Notes: generated by a model not told the origin, from the letters alone. Shown: positions 26,640-35,227, counted from the first letter of the stretch. The stretch is 64,000 nucleotides of DNA from Streptomyces niger (GCF_000718305.1 NZ_JOFQ01000018.1:53816-117815), one strand, 5' to 3'. Numbers and translations: made by a program.

Positions 26640-26750
26640 GGACCGGCCGGTGCGGAGCCGGGGCGACCGGGGCGGGTCCTGGACGACCGGCGCGGGCTCG
26701 GGCGGCCGGTCGCGGTGCGCGGCCGGGCGCCCGGGGTCCCGCGGGGACGT

Positions 26751-26794
26751 CAGCCGGTCAACGCGGGGTAATCAGCCGGTCAGCGCGGGGTAAT
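26751..26794. repeat. 22-bp tandem duplication at the 3' end of the ene-reductase gene
   Basis: Two adjacent 22-base copies starting CAGCCGGTCA lie at 26751-26772 and 26773-26794 with a single mismatch. The right copy encodes the last residues and the left copy directly follows the stop, so the protein is unchanged. A slippage duplication of the gene end, similar in kind to the one after cobC. Confidence 0.85.
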
Positions 26795-27839
26795 CCACGT
26801 AGCCGCTGTCGTCGCCGCCGTAGAAGGCCTCCCGTACGGGCTCGTTGAACGGGCCGCCGGCCGCGAGGCGCGCGGGGAGGTCGGGGTTGGCGAGGAAGAG
26901 CCGGCCGTACGCCAGCAGGTCGGCCTCGCCGTCCTCGACCACGGACAGCACCTCGGGCCCTGCGGGGGCGCCGTCGGTGGCGGGGTTCAGCATGAACATG
27001 CCGCCGAAGCGCTTCCGCAGCCGGGCCAGCAGCTCGGTGTCGCGCACGTCGCAGGCGTGCAGGTAGGCCAGGCCGAGCGGGGCGATCGCCTCGACCAGCG
27101 TGGTGTAGGTGGCCTCGGGCTCGGGCGCCGTCATGCCGTTGAAGGGGTTGCCGGGCGAGATGCGCAGGGCGGTGCGGTACGCGCCGATCTCCGCGGCGAC
27201 GGCCTTGACGACCTCGACGGCGAACCGGGCGCGGGCCTCGTCCGAGCCGCCCCAGTCGTCGGTGCGCAGGTTGCTCGCGGGCGAGAGGAACTGGTGGATC
27301 AGGTAGCCGTTGCCGCCGTGCAGCTCCACCCCGTCGAAGCCGGCCTCGATGGCGTTGCGCGCGGCGGCCGCGAAGTCCGCGATGGTCTCGCGTATCTCCT
27401 CGTCGGTCAGCTCGCGCGGGACGACGCAGTCCTTCAGGCCCTCGTCGGTGAAGACCCGCTGGTCGGCGACGACGGCCGAGGGCGCGACCGGTATCAGGCC
27501 GTCGGGCAGCGTGACGGGGTGGCCGATGCGGCCGCCGTGCCACAGCTGCGCGAAGATCTTGCCGCCCGCGGCGTGCACGGAGTCGGTGACCTCGCGCCAG
27601 CCCGCGATCTGCTCGGGGGTGTGCAGCCCGGGGGTGAGCGGGTAGCCGCGGCCCACCACGTTCGGCTGGGTGGCCTCGGTGATGATCAGGCCGGCCGTGG
27701 CGCGCTGCGTGTAGTAGCGGACCATGGACGGGGTGGGGACGCCGTCGGCGGTGGCGCGGTTGCGCGTCATCGGTGCCATGACGAGGCGGTTGGCGAGCGT
27801 CAGCCCGGCCAGGTCGACGGGGTCGAAAGCAGTGGTCAA
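26772..27839 (-). CDS. Old Yellow Enzyme-family alkene reductase (NemA-like)
   Basis: The 355-residue FMN-binding TIM-barrel enzyme reduces activated C=C bonds or nitro compounds with NADPH. Motifs: RLVMAPMTRNRATADGVPTPSM (about 18-39), FAQLWHGGRIGHP (about 96-108), the substrate His/Asn region VELHGGNGYLIHQFLSP (about 180-196) and FNGMTAPEPEATY. The apparent start is TTG at 27839, supported by AAAGG seven bases upstream; no ATG or GTG in frame fits the family N-terminus better. Single gene between a hydrolase and an aminotransferase. Natural substrate unknown. Confidence 0.9.
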   Translation of the reverse strand: MTTAFDPVDLAGLTLANRLVMAPMTRNRATADGVPTPSMVRYYTQRATAGLIITEATQPNVVGRGYPLTPGLHTPEQIAGWREVTDSVHAAGGKIFAQLWHGGRIGHPVTLPDGLIPVAPSAVVADQRVFTDEGLKDCVVPRELTDEEIRETIADFAAAARNAIEAGFDGVELHGGNGYLIHQFLSPASNLRTDDWGGSDEARARFAVEVVKAVAAEIGAYRTALRISPGNPFNGMTAPEPEATYTTLVEAIAPLGLAYLHACDVRDTELLARLRKRFGGMFMLNPATDGAPAGPEVLSVVEDGEADLLAYGRLFLANPDLPARLAAGGPFNEPVREAFYGGDDSGYVDYPALTG

Positions 27840-27919
27840 GGGTTACCTTTCACGGGCGGTGCGGTCACGGGGACCAACGAGCCGGACCGCCGCGGAATTC
27901 CCGCCCCGCCCGCGCCACG

Positions 27920-28984
27920 TCAACTCCTCGGCAGGTCGAGCCTCTTGACGACCTCCAGCATCCGGTCCACGTCCTCCGCCGTGTTGTACAGGTGGAACCC
28001 GGCCCGCAGCTTCCCCGCCCGGACGGCGGTCAGGATCCCCTCCTCGGCCAGCGCGTCGTGCGCGGCGGCCAGCGCCGGGACGGTGACGATCGCCGACCCC
28101 GACGCGGGCAGCGGCGCGTACCCCAACTCGGCGAGCCCGGCGCGGTACCGCTCGGCCAGCGCGGTGTCGTGGGCATGCACCGCGGCCACCCCGACCTCTT
28201 CGAGGAGCGCGAGGGAGTGCTGGGCACCGACGTGGACGAGGTGGCCGTGCGGCTCGTCGTACCGGCGGGCGTCCTCGGCCAGGTGCGCGATCGGCCCGTA
28301 GTTGGCCTCGCCCGGGTCGGCGCCGGCCACCCAGCCCGCGTGGGACGCGGGCGGCTGCGGCGCGTCCTCGGCGACCACCAGGAACGAGGTGCCGCGCGGG
28401 CACAGCAGCCACTTGTACGCGCCGCACACGACGTAGTCGTACTGCTCGGCGTCCAGCGGCAGCCAGCCCGCGCCCTGTGTCATGTCCACCAGGGTGCGGG
28501 CGCCGTGCGCGCGGGCCGCCTCCCGGACGGCCGCGAGGTCGGCGAGCCGGCCGTCCAGCGCCTGCACCGCGCTGCAGGCGACCAGCGCGGTGCCCGGTCG
28601 TACCGCCTCGGCCAGCCGCGCCAGCGGCGCGAAGCGCACCCGCAGCCCGGCGCGGACGGTGAAGGGATTGACCAGCGAGCTGAAGTCGTCCTCGGGAAGC
28701 AGCACTTCGGCACCCTCGGGCAGCGAGGCCGCGATCACCGCGGTGGACACGGCGACCGAGCTGCCGACGGCGACCCGCTCGGGGGTCGTGCCGACGAGCC
28801 GCGCGAAGGAGGCCCGGGCAGCGGCGGCCGGGCCGAAGTAGTCCCGGCCCATCGTGCCGTAGGAGGCGGCCGCCTCGGCCTCGTCCCGTAGCGCATCGAT
28901 GGCCCTGGCGGGCAGCAGGCCGCTGCCCGGGGTGTTCAGGTACGTCGTCTCGGGCGCGAACTCCGCGCCGGCCAGTCGCTTCAT
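27920..28984 (-). CDS. Aminotransferase class V-fold PLP enzyme
   Basis: The 354-residue protein shows the class V PLP fold: TYLNTPGSGLLPARA at the start, VAVGSSVAVSTAVIAASLPEG (about 71-91), ARTLVDMTQGAGWLPLD (about 162-178) and the PLP lysine in YVVCGAYKWLLCPRGTSF (about 191). These features are shared by cysteine desulfurases, kynureninases and isopenicillin N epimerase-like enzymes. There is no SufS/IscS active Cys loop, so sulfur transfer is unlikely. The ATG at 28984 was chosen since MKRLAG... begins the fold directly. Reaction unknown. Confidence 0.82.
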   Translation of the reverse strand: MKRLAGAEFAPETTYLNTPGSGLLPARAIDALRDEAEAAASYGTMGRDYFGPAAAARASFARLVGTTPERVAVGSSVAVSTAVIAASLPEGAEVLLPEDDFSSLVNPFTVRAGLRVRFAPLARLAEAVRPGTALVACSAVQALDGRLADLAAVREAARAHGARTLVDMTQGAGWLPLDAEQYDYVVCGAYKWLLCPRGTSFLVVAEDAPQPPASHAGWVAGADPGEANYGPIAHLAEDARRYDEPHGHLVHVGAQHSLALLEEVGVAAVHAHDTALAERYRAGLAELGYAPLPASGSAIVTVPALAAAHDALAEEGILTAVRAGKLRAGFHLYNTAEDVDRMLEVVKRLDLPRS

Positions 28985-29217
28985 GGCCCCCACTGTGATC
29001 GCCGGCGGTCCGGCCGTCCATCCCGTTTCGCCTTGGGGACGCTCCAAGGACGGCTTGGAGTACCGCGTCCAGCAGGCGCCCTGCGCCGCCTCCCCCGATG
29101 GGTCAGCAATAACTTTTACCCATTCATGGGCGGTTTTCCGCTGTCCTTGCCCGCCCGCCGATGCAAGTGCCGTGCATTCGGCGGTCCGCGCCGTCGCGCC
29201 CCGGTACGGTCCCGCAC

Positions 29218-29871
29218 ATGAGGACGCCGCAGGGACGTCTCGGCTCATGGGAGACGGCCGGGACCGCCACCACCGACAGCCACCCCTTCGACCCCGCCGT
29301 CCTGCGCGCACAACTGGCGCCCGGCGCGCGGATCCTGGACCTCGGCTGCGGCCGCGGCCGGCGGGTCGCGGCGCTGGTGTCCTTGGGGTACGCGGCCGAA
29401 GGCGTCGACGGGTCACGGACGCCGGTCGAGCACGGACGGCGCGAGCACCCGGGGGTGCGGCTGACGCACTGCCCCGGGCTGCCGCTGCCCTTCGAGGCCG
29501 GCCGCTTCGCGGCGGCGCTGCTCTTCGGAGTGCTCACCCGCATCCCGGAGGACGCGGGGCAGCGGGCGGTCCTCGGGGAGTCGGCGCGCCTGGTACGCCC
29601 CGGCGGCCTGCTCCACCTCAGTGACGTGCCGCTGCAGACCGACCCGCGCGCACGCGCCCGGTACGCCGCGTACGAGGACGAGTTCGGCGCGTACGGGGTG
29701 TTCCGCACCGAGGACGGCGCGGTGGTCCGGCACCACGAGCCGGAGCGGCTGCGGCGGCTGCTCCGGATGCACGGCTTCGCCGTGACCGAGGAGCGCAGCG
29801 TCACCGTCGGCGCGCTGCACGGTCACTCCGTACGGCGGGTGCAGCTCATCGCGCGCCGGGAGTCAGCGTGA
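29218..29871 (+). CDS. Class I SAM-dependent methyltransferase
   Basis: The 217-residue protein has the methyltransferase glycine loop ILDLGCGRGRRVAALVSLGY (about 41-60), an acidic residue after the second strand (AEGVDGSRTPVEHGR), and the motif GGLLHLSDVPLQ (about 136-147). The ATG at 29218 starts the fold economically; an in-frame ATG at 29161 would add 19 residues without similarity. Its 3' end overlaps the convergent GNAT gene by 26 bases. Substrate unknown. Confidence 0.83.
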   Translation: MRTPQGRLGSWETAGTATTDSHPFDPAVLRAQLAPGARILDLGCGRGRRVAALVSLGYAAEGVDGSRTPVEHGRREHPGVRLTHCPGLPLPFEAGRFAAALLFGVLTRIPEDAGQRAVLGESARLVRPGGLLHLSDVPLQTDPRARARYAAYEDEFGAYGVFRTEDGAVVRHHEPERLRRLLRMHGFAVTEERSVTVGALHGHSVRRVQLIARRESA

Positions 29872-30376
29872 GCAGCAGGCTGAGGTGGGTGGCGTCGGGC
29901 ACCGGGCGGCGCACCTCGTCCGGCCGCCAGCCGTGCCGGGCGTAGAAGTCCCGCGCCCGGCGGTTGTGCCAGTACACCTGGAGCCGGGCGGTGGTGTGGC
30001 CCGCCTCGTGCCACGCGGCGACGCAGGCGTCGTGCAGGGCGCTGCCGACGCCGCTGCGCCAGTAGGCGGGGTCGACGTGGAGTTGACTCAGTTCCACGTC
30101 GGTCACGGGCGCGCCCGTGCCGGGCCGGTACGCGGCGACGCCGACGGGCGCCCCGGACCGGTCGGCGCACAGCACGGCCGTCCCGGGGCAGGTCAGCGCC
30201 TGCTCCCAGGTCTCCCGCCAGCGGGCCCGCTCGGCGGGGGTGTCCAGCATCGTGTCGGGCAGCCGCCCGCGGAAGTACTGGGCGCGGGCCCTGGAGTGCA
30301 GCGCTGCCAGCGCATCGAGGTCGGCCGTGGCAGCGGCCCGGACGGTGAGGTCCGGGCCGCTCGCGGTGTTCCGCAC
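29846..30376 (-). CDS. GNAT-family N-acetyltransferase
   Basis: The 176-residue protein carries the GNAT acetyl-CoA site in VTDVELSQLHVDPAYWRSGVGSALHDACVAA (about 91-121; motif RSGVGS in place of RGxGxG/A) and the late tyrosine region YWHNRRARDFYARHGW (about 134-149). The GTG start at 30376 is the best candidate just upstream of the fold. It lies 17 bases downstream of the aldehyde dehydrogenase stop in the same direction, so they may be co-transcribed. Acceptor substrate unknown. Confidence 0.82.
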   Translation of the reverse strand: MRNTASGPDLTVRAAATADLDALAALHSRARAQYFRGRLPDTMLDTPAERARWRETWEQALTCPGTAVLCADRSGAPVGVAAYRPGTGAPVTDVELSQLHVDPAYWRSGVGSALHDACVAAWHEAGHTTARLQVYWHNRRARDFYARHGWRPDEVRRPVPDATHLSLLLTLTPGAR

Positions 30377-30393
30377 GGTGTCGTGTCCGCCCG

Positions 30394-31920
30394 CTACGCC
30401 TCGCGCACGCCGTCGATCCGCCGGGGCAGGCCCAGCGGGTTCTCCTCGCGCAGCTCGGGGGGCAGCAGCGCGGGCGGGGTGTCCTGGTAGGCGACCGGGC
30501 GCAGCCAGCGCTCGATGGCCGTGCCGCCCACGGAGGTGGAGGTGGACGTGGTCGCCGGGTAGGGGCCGCCGTGGTGCTGGGCGGGGGCCACGGCGACGCC
30601 GGTGGGCCAGCCGTTGACCACGACGCGGCCGGCGAGCGCGGTGACCTCGGCGAGCAGTTCGCCGCCCCGGCCCTCGCCCGCGCCCTCGGCGGTGGAGAGC
30701 TGCAGGGTGGCGGTGAGGTTGCCGGGGAGCCGGCCGAGGACGGCGGTCGCCTCGGCGTCGTCGGCGTACCGCGCGACGACGGTCACCGGGCCGAAGCACT
30801 CCTCCAGGAGGAGGTCGTGCGGGCCCTCGGTGGCCAGCCGGGCGGCGGGGAGGGTGAGGAAGCCGGCGGAGACGGTGTGCTCGCCGCCCGCGCCGGGCGT
30901 CACCGGGGCCTCCACGTCGGGGAGTTCGGCGCGCGCCTGGACCCCGGCGACGAAGGCGTCCCGCATCCGGTGGTCCAGCAGTACGCCGGCCTCGGTGTCG
31001 CTGACCTTGGCGGTCAGCTCCTTGACGAGCCCGTCGCCGGCCGCGCCCTCGGGCACCAGCACCAGGCCGGGCTTCACGCAGAACTGTCCGACGCCCAGCG
31101 TCATCGCACCGGCCAGGCCCGCGCCGATCTGCTCGGGGCGCTCCTCGGCGGCGTCCCGGGTGACGACGACGGGGTTGAGGCTGCCGAGTTCGCCGTGGAA
31201 GGGGATCGGGTGCGGGCGGGCCGCCGCCGCGTCGTAGAGGGCGCGACCGCCGCGTACGGAGCCGGTGAAGCCGGCGGCGGAGATCAGCGGGTGGCGGACC
31301 AGCTCGACGCCGGCGTCGAAGCCGTGCACCAAACCGACCACGGCAGCGGGCAGGCCGGACTCGGTGGCGGCGCGGCGCAGCAGGGCCGCGCACAGCTCGG
31401 AGGTGGCGGGGTGGTCGGGGTGGGCCTTGACGACGACCGGGCAGCCCGCGGCCAGGGCGCTGGCGGTGTCGCCGCCGGGCACCGAGAAGGCGAGCGGGAA
31501 GTTGGAGGCCGAGTAGACGGCGACCACGCCGAGCGGGATCTTGTAGCGCCGCAGGTCGGGCCGGGGCGGGGTCTGCTGCGGGTCCGCGTGGTCGATGAGC
31601 ACGTCCAGGAAGGCGCCCTCGTCGACGATGTCCGCGAAGGCGCGCAACTGCGCGGTGGTACGGGCCAGTTCACCGGTGAGCCGGCCGGGGCCGAGCGCGG
31701 TCTCCGCGTCGGCGGCCTCGATGACCGAATCGCCCGCCTGGTCCAGCAGGTCGGCGGCGCGGCGCAGGAAGGCGGCGCGCACGGTCCGGTCGGCGAGGGA
31801 GCCGCGCGCCTCGTGCGCGGCCCGTACGGTCGCGTCCACCTCCTCGGCTGTGGCCTCGGCCGCAACCTCTTCCCGCTGCTTCCCGCTACGGGGGTCGACG
31901 CTCCAGACTGGTGCTGCCAC
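30394..31920 (-). CDS. Aldehyde dehydrogenase (NADP+), 2,5-dioxovalerate/ketoglutaric semialdehyde dehydrogenase type
   Basis: The 508-residue protein is of the aldehyde dehydrogenase subclass with VWSVDPRSGKQREEVAAEAT at the start and GVVAVYSASNFPLAFSVPGGDTASALAAGCPVVVK (about 135-170). The catalytic Glu is in PIPFHGELGSLNPVV and the catalytic Cys in GVGQFCVKPGLVLV (about 283). The family oxidises alpha-ketoglutaric semialdehyde at the end of pentose, glucarate or hydroxyproline degradation. The GTG at 31920 has GGGAGGA seven bases upstream, which settles the start. It is divergent from an iclR-type gene, the usual arrangement of a catabolic enzyme with its regulator. Confidence 0.88.
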   Translation of the reverse strand: MAAPVWSVDPRSGKQREEVAAEATAEEVDATVRAAHEARGSLADRTVRAAFLRRAADLLDQAGDSVIEAADAETALGPGRLTGELARTTAQLRAFADIVDEGAFLDVLIDHADPQQTPPRPDLRRYKIPLGVVAVYSASNFPLAFSVPGGDTASALAAGCPVVVKAHPDHPATSELCAALLRRAATESGLPAAVVGLVHGFDAGVELVRHPLISAAGFTGSVRGGRALYDAAAARPHPIPFHGELGSLNPVVVTRDAAEERPEQIGAGLAGAMTLGVGQFCVKPGLVLVPEGAAGDGLVKELTAKVSDTEAGVLLDHRMRDAFVAGVQARAELPDVEAPVTPGAGGEHTVSAGFLTLPAARLATEGPHDLLLEECFGPVTVVARYADDAEATAVLGRLPGNLTATLQLSTAEGAGEGRGGELLAEVTALAGRVVVNGWPTGVAVAPAQHHGGPYPATTSTSTSVGGTAIERWLRPVAYQDTPPALLPPELREENPLGLPRRIDGVREA

Positions 31921-31964
31921 CGTGCATTCCTCCCGGGCCGAGTACTTGCTGCACACCGGGCGTT

Positions 31965-31980
31965 GTTCGATATACTGAAC
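31965..31980. promoter_or_regulatory. Palindromic operator candidate between aldehyde dehydrogenase and iclR-type gene
   Basis: GTTC (31965-31968) and GAAC (31977-31980) are perfect half-sites around GATATACT, itself nearly symmetric. Length and form resemble IclR-family operators. It lies 45 bases upstream of the dehydrogenase GTG and 62 bases upstream of the regulator ATG, so it could control both. Prediction only. Confidence 0.5.
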
Positions 31981-32041
31981 TCCGTCCCGGAGTGTGAACA
32001 CCGGTGACTCTATGACTGTCCGAACTGAGGGGTCAAGGGCG

Positions 32042-32812
32042 ATGCCGGCTGCCGAGACCGGGGGATCACAGGTCAAGTCCGCAGTGCGGACGGTCGAACT
32101 GCTGGAGTACTTCGCGGGCCGCCCCGGGATGCACAGCCTCGCCTCCGTACAAGAGGCCGTCGGCTATCCGAAGTCCAGCCTCTACATGCTGTTGCGCACG
32201 CTCGTGGACCTCGGCTGGGTGGAGACGGACGCCACCGGCACGCGGTACGGCATCGGGGTGCGGGCCCTGCTCGTCGGCACGTCCTACATCGACGGCGACG
32301 AGGTCGTGGCGGCCGCTCGGCCGACCCTGGACCGGCTCTCGGACGACACCACCGAGACCATCCACCTCGCCCGCCTGGACGGCACCAACGTCGTCTACCT
32401 GGCCACCCGGCAGTCCCAGCACTACCTCCGCCCGTTCACCCGGGTCGGCCGCCGGCTGCCCGCGCACTCCACGTCCCTGGGCAAGGCGCTGCTCGCGACG
32501 CACACGGACGAGCAGGTCCGCAAGCTGCTCCCGGAGACGCTGCCGCAGCTCACCGAGCACACCACGACCGACCGGGAGCAGCTGATCGAGGAGCTGCACG
32601 CGGTGCGGGAGCAGGGGTACGCCGTGGACCGCGAGGAGAACACCCTCGGGCTGCGCTGCTTCGGTGTCGCGATCCCGTACCGCACGCCGGCCCGCGACGC
32701 CATCAGCTGCTCGGTGCCGGTCGCCCGGCTCACCCCGGCACACGAGCAGATGATCAAGGACGCGCTCTTCGACGCACGGGACCGTCTGACGCTGGCGACG
32801 CGGCGCCTCTAG
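32042..32812 (+). CDS. IclR-family transcriptional regulator
   Basis: The 256-residue protein has the IclR winged helix at the N-terminus (VKSAVRTVELLEYFAG...SLASVQEAVGYPKSSLYMLLRTLVDLGWVE, about 11-61) and the GAF-like effector domain after it (DDTTETIHLARLDGTNVVYLATR, LPAHSTSLGKALLA and VDREENTLGLRCFGVAIPYR). I chose ATG 32042, preceded by AAGGG, over in-frame 31994 and 32012. It probably represses the divergent aldehyde dehydrogenase in the absence of a sugar-acid-type effector; the effector is unknown. Confidence 0.88.
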   Translation: MPAAETGGSQVKSAVRTVELLEYFAGRPGMHSLASVQEAVGYPKSSLYMLLRTLVDLGWVETDATGTRYGIGVRALLVGTSYIDGDEVVAAARPTLDRLSDDTTETIHLARLDGTNVVYLATRQSQHYLRPFTRVGRRLPAHSTSLGKALLATHTDEQVRKLLPETLPQLTEHTTTDREQLIEELHAVREQGYAVDREENTLGLRCFGVAIPYRTPARDAISCSVPVARLTPAHEQMIKDALFDARDRLTLATRRL

Positions 32813-32855
32813 GGCGCCGGGGAAGCGGCTCCCTCGGACACCGGGGGCGCAGCCT

Positions 32856-32897
32856 CTTCAAGGGCCGCGGAGCTCGCCTTCAAGAGCCGCGTGGCTC
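32856..32897. repeat. Imperfect 20-bp direct repeat after the iclR-type gene
   Basis: Two copies beginning CTTCAAG at 32856-32875 and 32878-32897 agree at 17 of 20 positions, with a 22-base period. They lie between convergent genes, in an otherwise featureless 117-base gap rich in GC. Possibly a slippage product. Confidence 0.6.
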
Positions 32898-32929
32898 ACC
32901 CCTCTCAGGAGCCGGAGCCGCGCCGCTCC

Positions 32930-34129
32930 TCAGGCGCCCGAACCGCTCAGCTCCGTGAGCGCCGTGCGCACCGCCTCCAGGTCCGCGTCCGAGGCCAGCC
33001 CCGCGTGGTAGAGGCGGAGTTCATCGGCGCCGGCCGCGGCCGCGTGGGCGGCGTCCGCCGCGAGCGTCTCCGGGCTGCCCCCCATCCCCCGCACGACGGT
33101 GAAGTTCGCCGCCCGTACGCCGCGCCCCTCGAACGGCGTCAGCGCGGCGGTCCGTTCCGCCGCGCTCCCCGTGCACGGCACGACCACGCCGTCCGCGTAG
33201 GCGAAGACCTGGCGGGATGCGACGCCGACGTTGGCGCCGCAGCGGTGCGGGGCGGGGTCGGCGTGCAGCATGACGCGGAAGTCGGGCCCGGCGGCGGCCC
33301 GTACGGCGGCCACGGCCGCGCGCCGCAGCTCCCCGGCGGCCCGGTTCCGCCAGTCGGCGACGGTTCGCGCGTACTCCTCCCCCAGCGCCTCGACGACGTC
33401 GGCCCACTCCCCGTCGCGGCCTGCCGCTCCCCCGGTGCCGCCGCCCGCCCACACGGGCTCCAGGGCGCGCAGCACTGTCTGCCGCAGCTCCTCGGGATCG
33501 GCGCCCAGCGCCGCGTAACCGTCGCGGCACGCGCCACAGAAGCACAGCGACATCAGGTACTGCGCCGCGCCGCTCAGCGGGACGCCGCCGGTCTTGTCGT
33601 GCGCGTGCAGATGCGCGAGGCCGTACCAGCCGCACGACTCCAGTTCGGTGCCGCGGGTGTGCGGCCGTACGGCGGCCTCGGCGGCCAGCGTCACCAGGTA
33701 CTCGTGCACCTCGGCGCGGGCGATACAGGGGGCCCACGGGTAGGCGTCCCCGTAGGCGTTGCGGACCACGGACTCCGGATGCTCGGCGCCCAGCCGGGAG
33801 TTGTGCGCGAGCACGACCCAGGAGTGCACCTCCAGGCCCGCGTCCGTGAGCGCGCGGGCGGCCTCCGTGTACGGGTCGGCCTCCGGGAGCCAGTCCTGCG
33901 CGTACGGGCGCAGCGCGCGGCCCGCCCAGCGCTCCGGGGCCGCCGGGTAGAGGACGGCGGAGTGCCGGGCGGTGACGACGCGGTGGCGGGGGTGGCGCGG
34001 GGTGAGGGCCCGGGTGGAGTGGTAGGCGGAGGCGAGGGTGACCTGCGCGACCCCGAGGCCGGCGATCCGGCGCGCGGCGTCCGGATCCCCGACGACGTCC
34101 CAGGGGTAGAGGAAGGCGGCGGCGCGCAT
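32930..34129 (-). CDS. Uncharacterised TIM-barrel-like protein with Cys cluster
   Basis: I do not recognise a named family with confidence. The 399-residue protein looks like an alpha/beta barrel of glycosidase-like type: RIAGLGVAQVTLASAYHSTRAL, GLEVHSWVVLAHNSRLG (about 98-114), YLVTLAAEAA, the sequence ELESCGWYGLAHLHAHDKTG (about 162-181) and FRVMLHADP. A close cysteine cluster MSLCFCGACRDGYAALG (about 195-211) could bind metal. No signal peptide. The ATG at 34129 has an AAGGGAG site. It is divergent from an NAD-dependent epimerase or uronate dehydrogenase gene, suggesting carbohydrate or uronic-acid metabolism. Confidence 0.75.
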   Translation of the reverse strand: MRAAAFLYPWDVVGDPDAARRIAGLGVAQVTLASAYHSTRALTPRHPRHRVVTARHSAVLYPAAPERWAGRALRPYAQDWLPEADPYTEAARALTDAGLEVHSWVVLAHNSRLGAEHPESVVRNAYGDAYPWAPCIARAEVHEYLVTLAAEAAVRPHTRGTELESCGWYGLAHLHAHDKTGGVPLSGAAQYLMSLCFCGACRDGYAALGADPEELRQTVLRALEPVWAGGGTGGAAGRDGEWADVVEALGEEYARTVADWRNRAAGELRRAAVAAVRAAAGPDFRVMLHADPAPHRCGANVGVASRQVFAYADGVVVPCTGSAAERTAALTPFEGRGVRAANFTVVRGMGGSPETLAADAAHAAAAGADELRLYHAGLASDADLEAVRTALTELSGSGA

Positions 34130-34176
34130 CGGGCTCCCTTCGAAGAATCACGTCCACCGAGGCTGCGGCGGACGCA

Positions 34177-34203
34177 TTCATGGCCGTTGTCCATGTGCAT
34201 GAA
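34177..34203. promoter_or_regulatory. Inverted repeat TTCATG-N15-CATGAA in divergent promoter region
   Basis: TTCATG (34177-34182) and CATGAA (34198-34203) are perfect six-base arms 21 bases apart, with further CATG copies inside. It lies 47 bases upstream of one gene and about 95 of the other, between their divergent starts. Candidate operator for both genes; regulator unknown. Confidence 0.4.
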
Positions 34204-34261
34204 CGCGATGACGCTAAGACAGCCCGTACGGCCGGTCAAGAGCCCTCCCGCGTCCACCATC

Positions 34262-34290
34262 TTGACCGGGACACCGCACTTCTTTACGTT
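34262..34290 (+). promoter_or_regulatory. Promoter of the epimerase gene, leaderless transcript likely
   Basis: TTGACC (34262-34267) and TACGTT (34285-34290) are separated by 17 bases, matching the principal-sigma consensus well. The -10 element ends seven bases before the ATG at 34298, and there is no ribosome site, so transcription probably begins at or next to the start codon. Confidence 0.6.
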
Positions 34291-34297
34291 GACGACC

Positions 34298-35107
34298 ATG
34301 ACCGCACCCCGCACCGTTCTGCTGACCGGCGCCGCCGGCGGCCTCGGCACCCTGATGCGAGAACTGCTGCCCCCTTACGGCTACCGGCTGCGGCTCTTCG
34401 ACCGGCTGCCCATCGAGGGCGAGCCGGACGCGATCGTCGCCGACCTCGCCGACCGGGACGCGCTGCGCAAGGCCGTGGAGGGCGTCGACGCGGTGATCCA
34501 CCTGGCGGGCATCTCCCTGGAGTCCTCCTTCGAGAAGATCCTCGCGGCGAACATCGAGGGCACGTACCACCTCTACGAAGCGGCCCGCGAGGCCGGCGTG
34601 CGGCGGATCGTCTTCGCCTCCTCCAACCACGCCGTCGGCTTCACCCCGCGTCCCGAGGACGGCTCCGGCGCCATCCCGCTGAACACCCCGCGCCGCCCGG
34701 ACACCTTCTACGGCCTGTCCAAGGGCTTCGGTGAGGACCTGGCCTCGCTCTACTGGGACCTGCACGGCATCGAGACCGTCTCCGTCCGCATCGGCTCCTG
34801 CTTCCCGCGCCCCACGTCGGTGCGCATGCTGTCCATCTGGATGAGCCCCGGCGACGGCGCCCGGCTGCTGCACGCGGCGCTCACCGCACAGGACGTCGGC
34901 CACACTGTCGTCTACGGTTCCTCGGCCAACACCCGCCTGTGGTGGGACCTCTCCAGCGCCCGTGCCCTCGGGTACGAGCCGCAGGACGACTCCGAGGCGT
35001 ACGCCGCCGAACTCCTGGCGGAACAGGGCCCGCTGGACCCGGACAACCCCGAACACGCGCACCTCGGCGGCGCCTTCTGCACGGACCCGCCGATCTGGCC
35101 GTACTGA
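34298..35107 (+). CDS. NAD-dependent epimerase/dehydratase, uronate dehydrogenase-like
   Basis: The 269-residue short-chain extended dehydrogenase has the NAD loop VLLTGAAGGLGTLMRELL (about 7-24), DLADRDALRKAVEGVDAVIHLAGIS (about 50-74), and the active Tyr/Lys pair in TFYGLSKGFGEDLA (about 136-149). Its short C-terminal part with YGSSANTRLWWD and QGPLDPDNPEHAHLGGAFC resembles uronate dehydrogenases, which oxidise glucuronate or galacturonate to aldarates. The ATG fits the promoter and leaderless start described for this site. It is divergent from an uncharacterised TIM-barrel protein. Confidence 0.85.
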   Translation: MTAPRTVLLTGAAGGLGTLMRELLPPYGYRLRLFDRLPIEGEPDAIVADLADRDALRKAVEGVDAVIHLAGISLESSFEKILAANIEGTYHLYEAAREAGVRRIVFASSNHAVGFTPRPEDGSGAIPLNTPRRPDTFYGLSKGFGEDLASLYWDLHGIETVSVRIGSCFPRPTSVRMLSIWMSPGDGARLLHAALTAQDVGHTVVYGSSANTRLWWDLSSARALGYEPQDDSEAYAAELLAEQGPLDPDNPEHAHLGGAFCTDPPIWPY

Positions 35108-35227
35108 GCACGGCCCGCCGGCCGGCGGCAGGTAGCGGTATACCGCACGGAACTCCGGGCGGCCTCCTCGCGTCCTTGAAGGCGTAACAACCCCTGTGCA
35201 GAAACTGCAGGAACGAGGAACACCATC

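Noticed and set aside
29161..29217. An upstream ATG for the methyltransferase at 29.2 kb
   Set aside because: The extra 19 residues are Arg/Pro/Ser-rich and unlike the fold start; ATG 29218 is more economical.
31994..32041. A longer start for the IclR-type regulator
   Set aside because: In-frame GTG 31994 and ATG 32012 add residues without family similarity and lie near the operator; ATG 32042 has the better ribosome site.
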